This document shows positions 40,998 to 51,620 of a stretch of 64,000 nt of DNA, piece after piece; the stretch's first letter is position 1, and every line of letters begins with the position of its first letter. The position numbers were made by a program, and so were the translations under genes. The DNA comes from Parietichytrium sp. I65-24A (taxonomy: Eukaryota > Sar > Bigyra > Thraustochytrida > Thraustochytriidae): assembly GCA_012862575.1 (NCBI GenBank), contig BLSF01000059.1, positions 62,001 through 126,000 of the forward strand, given 5' to 3'. A model generated the notes under the pieces. It did no database searches. It saw nothing but the letters and a program-made list of their open reading frames with translations, and was not told the DNA's origin.

Positions 40998-42203
40998 TTA
41001 TACGTCAATATCACGGTTCACATTATGTGAAACCGGTCTCATAGTGAACCGAAACCTGCTCGCAAACGACTGCGCATTGAACATGAACGTTGGCAGCCGC
41101 GAGCTTGTAGTCGATTGAATGTGTTGTGTGGCGGGATAGGCTTGCGCTGATCCCAGAACTGCCGGGCCAGGAGATTCAGGATATGGCTTCCCGTGATCCC
41201 AGCTAACGACGCTATGAACAGCTTCTGAATTTCCTTCCGCTTCCATCTTTGTGCGCCTCCGAACCGCGACCATTCCGACAAAAAATGCAATCACAAGTCC
41301 CGAAATAACGGCGGCTCGCGGAGCGATTGACGACGCATCTTCATCATCGCCGTTACTCTCATCGGACGAGTCTGAGTCATTGTCCGATCCCAAGTTGCTT
41401 TCAGACCCAGGTTCGGTTGTCGGGTTAGATGTGGTTGGCGGGCGGCCCGGCTCACTGGACGATGGTGCTAGGGTGAGCGTAGGGGCAACGGTTCCCGATT
41501 CTGAGGTTGGCTGCACCGTTTGAAGTTTGGTTGGTTGTAAAGTTGGGGTTTTCGTTGGAGTGGGCGTTGGTTTGTCTGTTGGAGCCTTGGTCGGCAATTT
41601 TGTCGGACTCTTTGTTACGGGCTGGGTTGGCGCTGCGGTTGGCTTCAAGGTCGGCGGCAAACTGTATTCAGTGTACCACCCAGCGAGTTTCAGATAGCCA
41701 GCAGTCTGCTTGCCCTGAGCTGTGTTCTTCCCCGTGTACACTGTCGAAGTCTTGTCAATGTTGGAGGAGAAGCTGTGCGCACCCAAGAAAACGCCATCCA
41801 TAAATAACTTGCAAGAGTAGCTTTGGCAAGCGAGAACAACATTGTGCGATGTCGAAGTGGTCAGCGTGTAGCTTGTTGTGTACGAATTCCCGCTGGAAAG
41901 AGCTACTTCGATTTGACTGTTCGTAAAGGCAACCTCAAACCCTCCGTTGTCAACCAATGAGAACGGGACCGTGGATGGGATGAATGTCGCCTTGAAGGTG
42001 AAGGTCCCAGACTCCACCACGGAGGCGAAGTTGGGCATGTAGCAATACGCGTCAAGCACCATATGGTCCGCGCTGTTGATGCTGGTTTTGCTGTACCCAT
42101 AGCATCCAAGCTTGCCAGGATACATCTCCACCTCTCCGCCTCGCACATTCGCGGTGCATGCGAGTACTACAGCAACCGCGAGTCTTGTGAGGTTCGTCAT
42201 CAT
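40998..42203 (-). CDS. Type I surface protein with Pro-Thr stalk
   Basis: The protein has 401 aa. It has a signal peptide (MMTNLTRLAVAVVLACTANV), an ectodomain of about 160 residues that looks beta-rich with several cysteines (laminin-G or lectin-like spacing, not certain), then a stalk at about 182-265 made of PTKxPT units (KSPTKLPTKAPTDKPTPTPT). An acidic Ser/Asp linker, a transmembrane helix at about 296-316 (VISGLVIAFFVGMVAV), a basic stop-transfer RRRTK and an 80-residue cytoplasmic tail follow. Pro-Thr stalks of this type are common in stramenopile and haptophyte cell-surface proteins. It is probably a heavily O-glycosylated adhesion or recognition protein; the ligand is unknown. It is convergent with Prp38B, 113 bp apart. 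Confidence 0.85.
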   Translation of the reverse strand: MMTNLTRLAVAVVLACTANVRGGEVEMYPGKLGCYGYSKTSINSADHMVLDAYCYMPNFASVVESGTFTFKATFIPSTVPFSLVDNGGFEVAFTNSQIEVALSSGNSYTTSYTLTTSTSHNVVLACQSYSCKLFMDGVFLGAHSFSSNIDKTSTVYTGKNTAQGKQTAGYLKLAGWYTEYSLPPTLKPTAAPTQPVTKSPTKLPTKAPTDKPTPTPTKTPTLQPTKLQTVQPTSESGTVAPTLTLAPSSSEPGRPPTTSNPTTEPGSESNLGSDNDSDSSDESNGDDEDASSIAPRAAVISGLVIAFFVGMVAVRRRTKMEAEGNSEAVHSVVSWDHGKPYPESPGPAVLGSAQAYPATQHIQSTTSSRLPTFMFNAQSFASRFRFTMRPVSHNVNRDIDV

Positions 42204-44789
42204 GTTTGCTGCGCTGAATCTGATTTGGTGAGATTCGGGTCTGGCAGTTTAGTGTGCCTTTTGTCTCCGCACTTTTTTCAAGAGGAGACTGGATCCGAAT
42301 TCGACTCTATACGGTCTATGCCAGGTGGAAGATTCTAGTCTAGTGACGGTGCTTCATGCTGAGGCAACAACCTATGTACTTCACTAGCTGTGAGTTTGGT
42401 GCACTTCACTTGAATAGCTCGCCGGACACTCCCAGACCATCAAGCCTCTTGAAACATGTTCTCGGCCACATGTGAAGCCAAAGCCAATGAGCTTTGTTTG
42501 CTCCGACGGGGCAAGGTCACTCGCGGCTTAACAGCTTGCCAAATGTAGCTAGGAATTATGCAAGGACGGGAAGTTGAACTAACTCTACACTCTAAACCAA
42601 CCCGGTTGGGATTGGGTTTCGCCGGCTACAATCTCAGGCCGTCCTTAGGAGCGCATGGGACTGTGCTTCTCTCAGGCAACACAAAAACACGAGCCGGTGC
42701 TCCACACAAGGCAGTTACTTTTACCGCTGCTCTGAAGGCGCGAGTTCTAGTATCAAGATCGCTCCTACTACCCTGCTTCTCTTGCTGCTCCAGCGGAAGC
42801 AAACGACAGTGAGCAATGGTAACCCCTGTTATAGTGGGGTGCTTCTCTTGGGAATGGATACGAATGGACTGCCAGGGTGCTGCTGAGGTAAGCTTCCGGC
42901 CCAGCCACATTGGTGCTCACGACGCAGAATAGCAAAGGCACATTGCTACAGCCACTTCCGCATCGGTGCTCATCGCGAAGCGACGTAAAGCCCACAATGC
43001 AATGGACCGAGTAAGCCGCATCATGATCGACGTTCCACCAACAGCCAGCCCGCCCCCAATCGCACAGCTCCAAACCTCTTCGGAAGTTTTACAAACTCAC
43101 AATCTCACAATCTCACAGTCAAACGTAACACAAACGCACTGCCCTTTTAGTCCTTTTAGTTGGCGGAAGCCTCGCGGTGCACACGCAGAGCAATCAAAGT
43201 CGATCAAGAAAAGGGCGGTGCACACATTTGCTGTGCTGCCGCCTATGCTGCGGCTATCTCTGTGGCGTAGTCGCATGTAGTCGCCGTGGAGGGGTAACTG
43301 TGAAAGGAAAATCTCGGCACGTAAGTTTTGAGGGCTTTGCAAAAGATGAGCTGGCTGGAAGTTGGAAGTGTGGCGTCGCAGAGAGAGAGAGAGAGAGAGA
43401 GAGATTGGGAGGCACACGCCCACACGCACATATTGGCGACTGGTTTCCATCCGGCTCTGAGTGTTAGCGATATAGCTCGCGTGGATGTGGCGAGCGAAGC
43501 ACCCTACGTTTTCCTCCAGCTGAAGAGGTTGTGGAGAGGTTGGATGGGCTTTCCATGCACAGCGTAGGAGAGCTGAGGAGTCTACTCGCCATGAATTTGC
43601 CTGGCGGTGAGACGCTGGCGGACAGCTTGGAGGGGCTTTGTCCATCCGTGGCGCGAGAGTCTCCGACCGTTTGCAAGCCAACGATGAGCACCACAGAGAA
43701 TCAAAATCAAGTTTCCTCCACGAGCTATCTTATGATGCTTCCCCGTCAACCAGAGACCCCGGCGGGAATGAGAATTCACAGTCTGCGGCTTTAGCTAAAT
43801 TATACACGATTGCCACAACCTGCTATATAAAGTGTGTGCGTTTCTTTGCTTGCCTGCCTTTCCGGCTTTTCGGGGTGGGCGAGCTCGTCTTGGCCCTCTG
43901 CGAAGCGCAGTGGAGATTATGCATCGCTGATTACCAGCCTGCGAGCTTCTGGACAAATTGCACCGATTCTATTCTCTCATCGTGTATCTGCATTTCCTTT
44001 GGCCCAATCAATCCCTGCTGTTTGCTGTTGTGCATTTGCCACAGTTGGAACAGTTGGGCACAGTTGGCACAGAAATGCTTTATCAGGAAGCTCTCTCCTC
44101 GCGGCAACTCAGATGCCTCCCGTAAAAGAAATTTCTCTCTCGCGATGCCTCCCTCCCTCCACTCCCTCCCTCACCTCCACTCCCACCGTTTAGACTATTC
44201 AACTCTTACCCTTGGCTCGCTCGCTTGCTCGTTCACCCACGTTGAGATTCAGGTAGCAGTTCGAGTAGGCGACGCACTGGCGAACACAAGTCGCTTCATC
44301 AAGACCTACGAGAAGCGGGTGAACAACGAGCCTGCTCCTTCCACGGAACAGAAAGGAAGCGATTTCCGCGGGGGAGAACCCGGACACGAGTGGTGCCTAT
44401 CATGCCTATCATGATGCCTATCATGCCTATCAGCGAGTGGTTGGCTGGCTGGTGATGAAGATGGACAAGTCAGAAACACACAGAAAGAGAGAGAGAGACA
44501 GAGAGACAGAAAGTGAGAGACAGAAAGAAGACATTCTCGCAGAGCAAGAGTGCGTCAAACGTCAAAGGTCAAACGTCCAACGTCGAAGCGAATTGAATTG
44601 AATTGAATACGTCGTTCGCGACCATCATTGTTGTTGTTGTTGTTGCGTGGCGTCTGCTCGTTTGTTGTCTGCTCGTTTGTTGTTTGTCGTTTGTCGTTCG
44701 TTGTTTGTTGTTTGGTGGTTTGGTTTGGTGGGCTTTGTTGTTGTTTTTCGGTGTGAAAGGTCGCATCGCGGTGTATTGGCGCTGGAGCG
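42204..44789. other. Long divergent spacer
   Basis: No gene supported. Features seen: TCACAGTCA at 43113, a GA dinucleotide run at 43380-43404, GA-rich tracts at 44480-44530 and a GTT/GTTTGTCGTT run at 44627-44735 just before Utp6. A plus-strand frame around 43555-43794 (MHSVGELRSLLAMNLPGG, 79 aa) has protein-like composition but no known domain. Confidence 0.45.
43380..43404. repeat. GA microsatellite
   Basis: Twelve or so uninterrupted GA units in non-coding DNA. Confidence 0.9.
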
Positions 44790-46739
44790 ATGGCAGACAA
44801 GGTGCAGAATGAGCTCGAAGGCACGATCGATGAGCTGGAGGACTTGCTGGACAGAAATATTTTCAATGTAGACGAGGTCAAGGCGATAGTGGCCAAGCGC
44901 AGGGACTTTGAGTATTTGTTGCAGCGCAGGGCTCCTCGGAAGGAGGATTTCTTGCGATACATTGAGTATGAGATGCAGATTGACAGGCTTCGCGAGAAGC
45001 GCAAGACCCGCAAGGGGATCAAGCTGGGCGGCATTGCGGATAAGCAGAAACGGGTGCATGTGCTGTTCACGAGAACTCTCCGCAAGTTTGGCGGAGATCT
45101 TGACCTGTGGAACACAGGCATTCGATATGCAATAGATAATAAAGCCTATCGCGTCGCCGAAAAGCGCCTCGGAGATGTTGTGGGCCTTCACCCGCGCCAC
45201 GTTCCCTTCTGGATACAAGCGGCACAATTCCACGCAGAGATCAACAATGATATCAGCACGGCGAGATCACTTTTGCAGACAGCGATTCGCGTTAACAAGA
45301 CCTCCCCTGAGCTTTGGGGGGAATGGCTCCGGCTGGAAGCGCTTTATATGTTTCAAATCCGCAAGCGCAGGGTTGTGCTCGGCATTGACGACGAGGAGGG
45401 CAAGCCTATAGAGGGCAAGGACGGGGAGGTGGAAACGCAGGAGCAAGATTTAGCGAAGAAGGACGTTCTTTTTGAGGGCAAAATTCTGAGAATTGTATAC
45501 AAAAATGCTTTGAAAGCCTTGCCAGATTCCGTGGAGCTTCGGAAATGCATGTGCGAGGCCATGGTGCCCTTCTTTCACACTCTCATTGACGAGCCAACGC
45601 GCAAACTTGCCAGTGATATCTGGACCGACGCGACTGTCGGGGACAACGCGCCAAAGTCGGCCCCAGAAAAGTGCTGGGAGGAGAGAGCCTTGTTCGAATT
45701 GGAGCACAGCTCTTCGGACCTGACCAGTTATCAAGCAGACCAAGCTGCCGTTCAACTTTTTGAGCAAGCTGTTGCAATGAAGCCCACCTCTGAAATGGCA
45801 GAGTCCTACGCAAAGTTTCTCTCCGGTAGATTAGAGGCTGTGAAGCAGGCAGATGATGGAGAGGAGAGCGAGGACGAGGAAAACGAGGGTAGGAAGACAC
45901 CGCAGCGCAAGAGGCAGCGGACAGCCTCCGGATCCAGTGCCACGCAGAGCAGGGAAGAATACCTGCGAGAAAAACTTGTCAGTATCCTGAATCGCGCAGA
46001 AAGCGGATCGTTTCCAGTCAGTGAGTCCGTACTTGTCACCATCTGCCGGGAGGTGCAGGATTTCAAGTTGGCGGAGAGATGTTTTGCACTGAAGGAGGAG
46101 TCACCAGTTCTCGGCACGATTCTTTTGGAGCTGGCGTCTCAGGAGCTGATCGGAGATGTGCTTGTGAAGTTGGCTAGAGAAACGCTTGCCACGGTGCAAA
46201 AGCATTTCTCTGAAAAGACCATGGGTTCTATTGAGGAAGAAAAGGAGGATCTGAAGGAGTTAGCCCTGGCGTTCCTCGAGGTGTGCATCACAAGTTCTGC
46301 GCTAAAGTTCTCCCAAATACTGGATTTATTCTTGGACAACATCAAGTATATGTACTCCAATTGCAAATCTGAGTGCGAGCCATTAATCGACGCTTTGTTG
46401 AGCTGGGTTGCTGCCGCGGAGGACTTGGACCTCATTGTCAAAGCCTTTGAGAAACTGGACAAATTCAATGTCCCCCCCGTCCTCCCTCTGTCTGCATACA
46501 TGACCATGGTGAGCATCTGCACCGGCTTAATTTCCTCGAATTCAAAAAGCGTAAACGTCGCCCGCCGGTTTTTGGACGAAGCCACTCGGTTTCATAGCTC
46601 TGATGAGTCTCTTTGGTTCACGTACATTCAGTTCGAGAAAAAGTACGGCTCGCTTGCTTCCGAGAAGACGATTCTTGTACGCGGAATGCAGAGCGTCCCC
46701 AACAAAGAGAAGCTCTTGCAGATGCTCAATGCCGCTTAG
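44790..46739 (+). CDS. UTP6: U3 snoRNP / SSU processome protein Utp6
   Basis: The protein has 649 aa, starting MADKVQNELEGTIDELEDLL. The N-terminal block RDFEYLLQRRAPRKEDFLRYIEYE, the IKLGG-type loop, and successive HAT repeats (RVHVLFTRTLRKFGGDLDLW, FWIQAAQFHAEINNDISTARS, LWGEWLRLEALYM) identify Utp6. Further HAT-type helices run to the end (LWFTYIQFEKKYGS, ETILVRGMQSVP). An acidic stretch at about 350-370 (DDGEESEDEENEG) is a low-complexity insert. Utp6 is part of the UTP-B complex of the small-subunit processome and acts in the nucleolus on early 18S rRNA cleavage. No intron is needed, and the length is close to the family norm (about 600 aa). Confidence 0.94.
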   Translation: MADKVQNELEGTIDELEDLLDRNIFNVDEVKAIVAKRRDFEYLLQRRAPRKEDFLRYIEYEMQIDRLREKRKTRKGIKLGGIADKQKRVHVLFTRTLRKFGGDLDLWNTGIRYAIDNKAYRVAEKRLGDVVGLHPRHVPFWIQAAQFHAEINNDISTARSLLQTAIRVNKTSPELWGEWLRLEALYMFQIRKRRVVLGIDDEEGKPIEGKDGEVETQEQDLAKKDVLFEGKILRIVYKNALKALPDSVELRKCMCEAMVPFFHTLIDEPTRKLASDIWTDATVGDNAPKSAPEKCWEERALFELEHSSSDLTSYQADQAAVQLFEQAVAMKPTSEMAESYAKFLSGRLEAVKQADDGEESEDEENEGRKTPQRKRQRTASGSSATQSREEYLREKLVSILNRAESGSFPVSESVLVTICREVQDFKLAERCFALKEESPVLGTILLELASQELIGDVLVKLARETLATVQKHFSEKTMGSIEEEKEDLKELALAFLEVCITSSALKFSQILDLFLDNIKYMYSNCKSECEPLIDALLSWVAAAEDLDLIVKAFEKLDKFNVPPVLPLSAYMTMVSICTGLISSNSKSVNVARRFLDEATRFHSSDESLWFTYIQFEKKYGSLASEKTILVRGMQSVPNKEKLLQMLNAA

Positions 46740-47958
46740 ACTGACTTTTACCTTCCCTCTCCTTTGTATGCGTGCTGGTTGCGACAGCTTGACTCGGCGA
46801 ACTCTATTTGTTTCTCTCTCTCTCTTTGTGCACATGGATATCTGCTTCTTTCACGAATAATATCTTAACTTTTTTTTATCTTGAATGAAACCCTGAATGA
46901 CTTACTTTTCATGCACATCAGTCACATACAAACAGCCCTCCCTGGGGGGGGGGCGAGGTGCAGCTCCAGCATCCCGAAGGAAGGAAACTTCCAGCTAGAG
47001 CTGTTAGCTTGCAGAGGAAAGGTGTTTCCGATTATCTTGATCGCGAAGACCCTATTTTTTGCGAAGAAGCGCTCGAGAATGTCGAATCTCAAATCTCTTT
47101 CGACAGCACATTGCATCTCCAACCAAACCCGCCAATGCATAACTTGACTTGCCTTTCCGTTTGCCTCATTCTCCCCCACCTCTTTCCCAATCGCTCACTG
47201 CCAACAACTCCATTCCTTGCACACTGAAAACGAACAATTTACATTCCTTCCATTTCGACGATTTCTATGATCTCCAAAACATAACTAACATAACCTTTCG
47301 TTCTGAACATCCAAACACATTCGTAGTATTTCGTAGTCCGCACCGTAGCCACTCCTCGAGTAGTACGATGATGCCTCAGATTCCTCAGATCACAATGAAT
47401 CAGTGATGTTTTTCGCTGGTCCCATCTCGGGCAATCCTGCGAGCATAGTCCAACCTACCTCTTCAATAACAAAAAATGCCCGACAACGAAGACACAGTCA
47501 CAGAAACTGCGGCCCCATCGAACGCGGGTCAGGCGTCTCGTTGCGGATTGTGTCGTTTGGAACAAAGTCGGGCGTAAGCGCGCACGTGTCGGGAACAGCG
47601 CAGCGCAACGTGTGTGTGTGTGTGTGTTGCCACTCTGCGCGAGACGGCGTTGGGCACCAGCGCTGGAAGAGTGGTAGACCAAAAGGAAGGCTCGCGAGGT
47701 TTTGACACAGTGCTTATCGACATACGATATTCGATATCCGATATCCGACATTCGACATTCGACATTCGACATTCGGGACGCGGGCTGAACGAGAGGCTCA
47801 GGAAAGCGGTGTCCGTCGGTGGGTGGGTGTATCATAGAAGGAGTGATTGCATGCAGACGTGGACGGATCGGAGACAAGGCTGGCTTTCTGTGGCGAGGAT
47901 TAGGCTTCGAATGCACGCGTAGTAGTTTAGGGGCAGTGGGGATCGAAATAGAGGGCAG
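46740..47958. other. Spacer between Utp6 and the SLC13-type gene
   Basis: Non-coding. It includes a GT run near 47610 and the CGACATT tandem repeat at 47719-47776. Frames are short. Confidence 0.5.
47719..47776. repeat. CGACATT / CGATATC tandem repeat
   Basis: Seven- and eight-base units CGATATC followed by four perfect CGACATT units, about 180 bp before the transporter start codon. Confidence 0.85.
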
Positions 47959-50898
47959 ATGTGGGGCTGGGAAGGATGGTTCACGCTGGCAGTGCTGGTG
48001 GTGATGTTCACAGTGCTGTTGTTCAACTGGGTGCCTGGAGACTTTGCCATGCTTGGGGCGTTGGCGACGGTGATGGCAGCGCAGATTGTGACCACGTCGC
48101 AAGGGCTTGAAGGGTTCGCGAGCTCCTCGGTGCTGACAGTCGCTATCTTGTACGTTGTTGCTGCAGCGATCAACTCGACTGGGGCGCTGGATTTCTACCT
48201 GGGAAAGGTGCTGGGACACCCAAAGTCCCTGGCGGTTGCGCAAATTCGGCTCTTGTTCCCAGTGGGATTCGTGTCCGCGTTCTTGAACAATACGCCGGTG
48301 GTAGCCATTATGATTCCGATCGTGCAGCGATGGTCAAGGAAGATTAAACAACCGGTCAGTCAGCTCTTTATGCCCCTGAGTTTCGCCTCTATTCTGGGAG
48401 GAACCTGTACGCTGATTGGGACGTCCACCAACTTGGTGGTCGCAGACAGATATGCTCAGACTTACCCAGATCGCGACCCGCTAGGCTTGTTCGACCTTGC
48501 CACCGTCGGGATCCCGACGCTCTTGTCTGGCTTCTCGTACATTTTGATTTTCTCTTCGATACTGTTGCCGGGCTTTGAAGAACTAGAAAGGAGGTCTAAG
48601 AAAGCCCTCGGACTATCGGATTCGGCGGAATTGAGCAAAGGACTAAACAATGTTGGTATCGGTGAAGACTTTACTGTTGGTTGCGTTGTGACCGAGTATT
48701 CTGCGGATATTGGCAAGGCAGTGGACGAAGCCAGTTTGCGCGGCGTGGACGGCTTGTATCTCGCAAGTGTCCAGAGAACAGGGCGCGTTTTCAACGCTGT
48801 GGGGCCAGAGTTTATCATTAATGAAGGGGATATCCTTTTCTTCACCGGCCTAGTGGACAAGTTTGATGAGTTTTGTCTCCGCCACGGATTCCAAATCATT
48901 ACCAACGATAACGAAGACAGGCATCTGTCTTTCTCTTCTCCCGACAGGGAGACGTTGGCAAAGGACGCTGCTGAAGACGGTTTTAGAATGCGAAGCGGCA
49001 TACACAGCGCGTATGACGAGGAGGAATTGCATTCGGCTGCTGCACATGATACGATCGACCCCGACTCGGGAATGGTGAAAAAGCTGAACCGTGCACACAC
49101 CTTTGAACAACGAATTATTAAGGTAGTCGTCCGCAGTAACGGCGGATTGGAAGGTAAGACCGCGAAAGAAGCGAGGTTTCGCAAGAGGTACAACGCGGCA
49201 ATTTTGTCACTTTCACGAGCTGGTAAGAAGGCCAGTATACATGGGAATCTTGGCCGTGTGGAATTAAAAGTCGGTGATGTACTGCTCATCGTTACGGGAA
49301 ATGGATTTGACTGGAATCAGGAGGATACTGCTCGAGATTTGAAACCGCTAGTGTCCGATGAGGATATTTTGAACGACGAGCTGCTGGGCCACTTTAATAT
49401 GAGCGCAAAGCCCGACGTAGATATCGAGCGCGAGTTTCTTATTCCCATGCGGGTGAGCCCAAGCTCGAAACTTTTAGGTGTGCGAACGCTTGTCGGGTTG
49501 ACGGTGGAGGCTGCTGGGCTGCGTGGTCTTCCGGGGGTTTTCTTGGTGGCCATCGAGCACACTGAAGGAAAGGTCGAGCATGTCGTTGGGCCGGACGCCA
49601 CGCTCTGTGCTAACGATGTATTGTGGTTTGTTGGTGAACGCGAGTCTGTCGGAACGTTGCGCCGCATTCCGGGGCTCGAGAGTCCAGATGCTCAAGCGGA
49701 GAAGCTGAATGTCAGGACTGTCAATCGTCGGCTCGTTGAGTGCGTACTGAGCATGCGGTCCCGCATGGTCGGAAAGACCGTTCGCGAGTGCAAGTTTCGC
49801 ACACTCTACGAGGCCGCAATCATAGCTGTGCATCGTCAAGGTCATCGAGTGCTCTCCAAGATTGGGGATATTGAGCTCAAGTCTGGCGACGTCCTGATCC
49901 TTGACACGGGTCCAAACTTTGTGTCGCGTTACAAGGATGACAAGAATTTTTTGCTTGTAACTGAAATTGATGATTCGGCTCCGCCTCGATTCGACAAATT
50001 TTACCTCGCCTTGTTTGCGGCTGTAGCGATGATCGTTACCTTCTTGTGTGCCAGTGACTATATCACCCTGTTCGAGCCTGCGGTGTTCGCAGCTGGCTTT
50101 ATGATAGCAGCAGGTTGTATCACCCCAGAACGGGCTCGCTCTTCGGTGTCTTGGGATGTCATTGTGACAATCGCTTGCGCATTTGGACTGAGTAACGCGC
50201 TGGAGAACTCTGGCGTTGCGTCTGTTGTGGGTGAGGGGCTTGTCAGTCTGGCGGACATAACGAACACGGGATTTGTTGGGGTGCTGGCGGCTGTTTATTT
50301 GGCCGGATTTCTGCTGTCCATTGTTATTGCAAATAACGCGACTGCACTTCTGCTCTTCCCCATAGCAATCACTTCTGCAAACAATGCTTGTCCCGCAGAC
50401 GCAGATCCAAACACTTGTTTGATCCAGAGTTTGTACATTCTCATGCTCTCTGCTTCGTCATCTTTCGCTAGCCCTTATGGGTACCAGACAAATACCATGG
50501 TCCTTGGTTGCGGAAACTACGTCTTTAAAGACTTTCTTCGGTTCGGCTTTCCGATGCAATTTTGGCAGATGGCGTTTAGTGTCACATTTGTGTATTTTAT
50601 CGAATCGTGGTACATCTGCTGGCTCGTCAGTATTGCAGGTTTTGTCGGATTTCTGGTTTTGAAACTATTGCTGGAGCGGCGCTTAAGAAGCTCAAAGGCA
50701 TCGGAAGGCCAAGACACTGCTGCGGTGGATGAGCCTCCCCACTTTTCACCGATGCATACTGAAGATCGCATTTTCCCCAAGTCGACCAACGGTGAGGGGA
50801 GCAATGCTCTAGGAGCGAGCCCCTTGGTGGAATCTCATGACGGGCAACCGCAGGTTAGAAATCGAGGCAAGCAGTCCCAAGAGCTTGAAATGGTATAG
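47959..50898 (+). CDS. SLC13/DASS (SAC1-type) transporter with four RCK_C domains
   Basis: The protein has 979 aa in one exon. The N-terminal membrane half (about 1-215) carries LNNTPVVAIMIPIV, the SNT-type signature of divalent anion:Na+ symporters, and GGTCTLIGTSTNLVV. Four RCK_C/TrkA_C domains follow at about 230-315, 375-455, 480-565 and 580-660, each ending in a GD(I/V)L-type strand (NEGDILFF, KVGDVLLI, CANDVLWF, KSGDVLIL). The C-terminal membrane half (about 665-905) repeats the fold with NNATALLLFPIAIT and SSSFASPYGYQTNTMV. This build is that of algal SAC1/SLT sulfate transporters and related bacterial YfbS-like proteins. Likely substrate: sulfate or another oxyanion. Regulation through ligand binding by the RCK_C domains is inferred. 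The tail is acidic and disordered. Confidence 0.93.
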   Translation: MWGWEGWFTLAVLVVMFTVLLFNWVPGDFAMLGALATVMAAQIVTTSQGLEGFASSSVLTVAILYVVAAAINSTGALDFYLGKVLGHPKSLAVAQIRLLFPVGFVSAFLNNTPVVAIMIPIVQRWSRKIKQPVSQLFMPLSFASILGGTCTLIGTSTNLVVADRYAQTYPDRDPLGLFDLATVGIPTLLSGFSYILIFSSILLPGFEELERRSKKALGLSDSAELSKGLNNVGIGEDFTVGCVVTEYSADIGKAVDEASLRGVDGLYLASVQRTGRVFNAVGPEFIINEGDILFFTGLVDKFDEFCLRHGFQIITNDNEDRHLSFSSPDRETLAKDAAEDGFRMRSGIHSAYDEEELHSAAAHDTIDPDSGMVKKLNRAHTFEQRIIKVVVRSNGGLEGKTAKEARFRKRYNAAILSLSRAGKKASIHGNLGRVELKVGDVLLIVTGNGFDWNQEDTARDLKPLVSDEDILNDELLGHFNMSAKPDVDIEREFLIPMRVSPSSKLLGVRTLVGLTVEAAGLRGLPGVFLVAIEHTEGKVEHVVGPDATLCANDVLWFVGERESVGTLRRIPGLESPDAQAEKLNVRTVNRRLVECVLSMRSRMVGKTVRECKFRTLYEAAIIAVHRQGHRVLSKIGDIELKSGDVLILDTGPNFVSRYKDDKNFLLVTEIDDSAPPRFDKFYLALFAAVAMIVTFLCASDYITLFEPAVFAAGFMIAAGCITPERARSSVSWDVIVTIACAFGLSNALENSGVASVVGEGLVSLADITNTGFVGVLAAVYLAGFLLSIVIANNATALLLFPIAITSANNACPADADPNTCLIQSLYILMLSASSSFASPYGYQTNTMVLGCGNYVFKDFLRFGFPMQFWQMAFSVTFVYFIESWYICWLVSIAGFVGFLVLKLLLERRLRSSKASEGQDTAAVDEPPHFSPMHTEDRIFPKSTNGEGSNALGASPLVESHDGQPQVRNRGKQSQELEMV

Positions 50899-51138
50899 AG
50901 TGAATTTTAGAATTATTCGTAAGAAGCCAAGTGCGACATCTTGCGTCGGCCTGTGGTTGTCTTTCAACAAAAGAGGACAGACAGTCTATAGCTTTTCGTG
51001 CAATGGACTTTTGCCTTTCATTTTAAACTAGAACTGGTAACTTTTTAAATTCCAAAAAGGGAAGTCATAAGAGAACAAGGCTTTTCATTTACAGTTTGCC
51101 TAAATTGCTGAACTGGCCTTTCTCAAATGAAGAGGATG

Positions 51139-51170
51139 CCCCCCCCCCCCCAAAAAAAAAAAAAAAAAAA
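51139..51170. repeat. C13/A19 homopolymer junction
   Basis: Thirteen C then nineteen A on the plus strand, directly next to the 5S-like fragment. Length may be affected by sequencing error. Confidence 0.9.
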
Positions 51171-51236
51171 CTTCGTCACCCTGGCTAGACAGGGCTTTTA
51201 ACTTCGGAGCTTGAATAGCTCGGATGAGTTCCGGTG
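51171..51236 (-). pseudogene. 5S-like fragment followed by a T-run
   Basis: On the minus strand the sequence CACCGGAACTCATCCGA, then an 8-nt insert, then AGCTCCGAAGTTAA and CTGTCTAGCCAGGGT follows the 5S rRNA of this genome through box A. It then leaves the 5S sequence and enters a run of 19 T. The upstream 60 nt are unrelated to the 5S 5' flank but contain a short hairpin (AAGCCTTTTAGGCT). It could be a retroposed 5S remnant or a distinct Pol III RNA. The T-run would be its terminator. Confidence 0.55.
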
Positions 51237-51620
51237 TACTAATTTTCCCGGGTGAACGGGCTTAGCACCTAGCCTGTCCCTTGAGCCTAAAAGGCTTCGG
51301 TGGAGAGAAAGTGAACGAAGTAGGTGGAGAAAGAAAAGCAAGACAACAAAACATGTTTGTATCACACAGTAAACAGGTGTCATTTGATTCGGCGACACCG
51401 ATTGACATTGAGATACGAAAACCTCGGGTAACGATCCAAAAAGTTGTGGACACACTGTTCTTCCTGAAGTCCTTCGCGGCCCAAACGACAAGACAGGCGC
51501 ACACAGTCAAATGCATTGGTAATACAATAAAGAGGGGCTGCTTCCAAAGTAGGAATAAATAGTAACATGCGCTTCTGCACAAGCATAAACGCTTCAGGCA
51601 CAACGCAATGCGCTGGAGTG

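Larger units (their letters stand above)
50899..51620. other. Convergent spacer with 5S-like fragment
   Basis: Non-coding apart from the 5S-like piece described separately. It includes a pure C13/A19 homopolymer junction at 51139-51170. Confidence 0.6.

Noticed and set aside
47614-47922. Plus-strand frame before the transporter
   Set aside because: It is built from the GT run and the CGACATT tandem repeat, so it looks open by chance.
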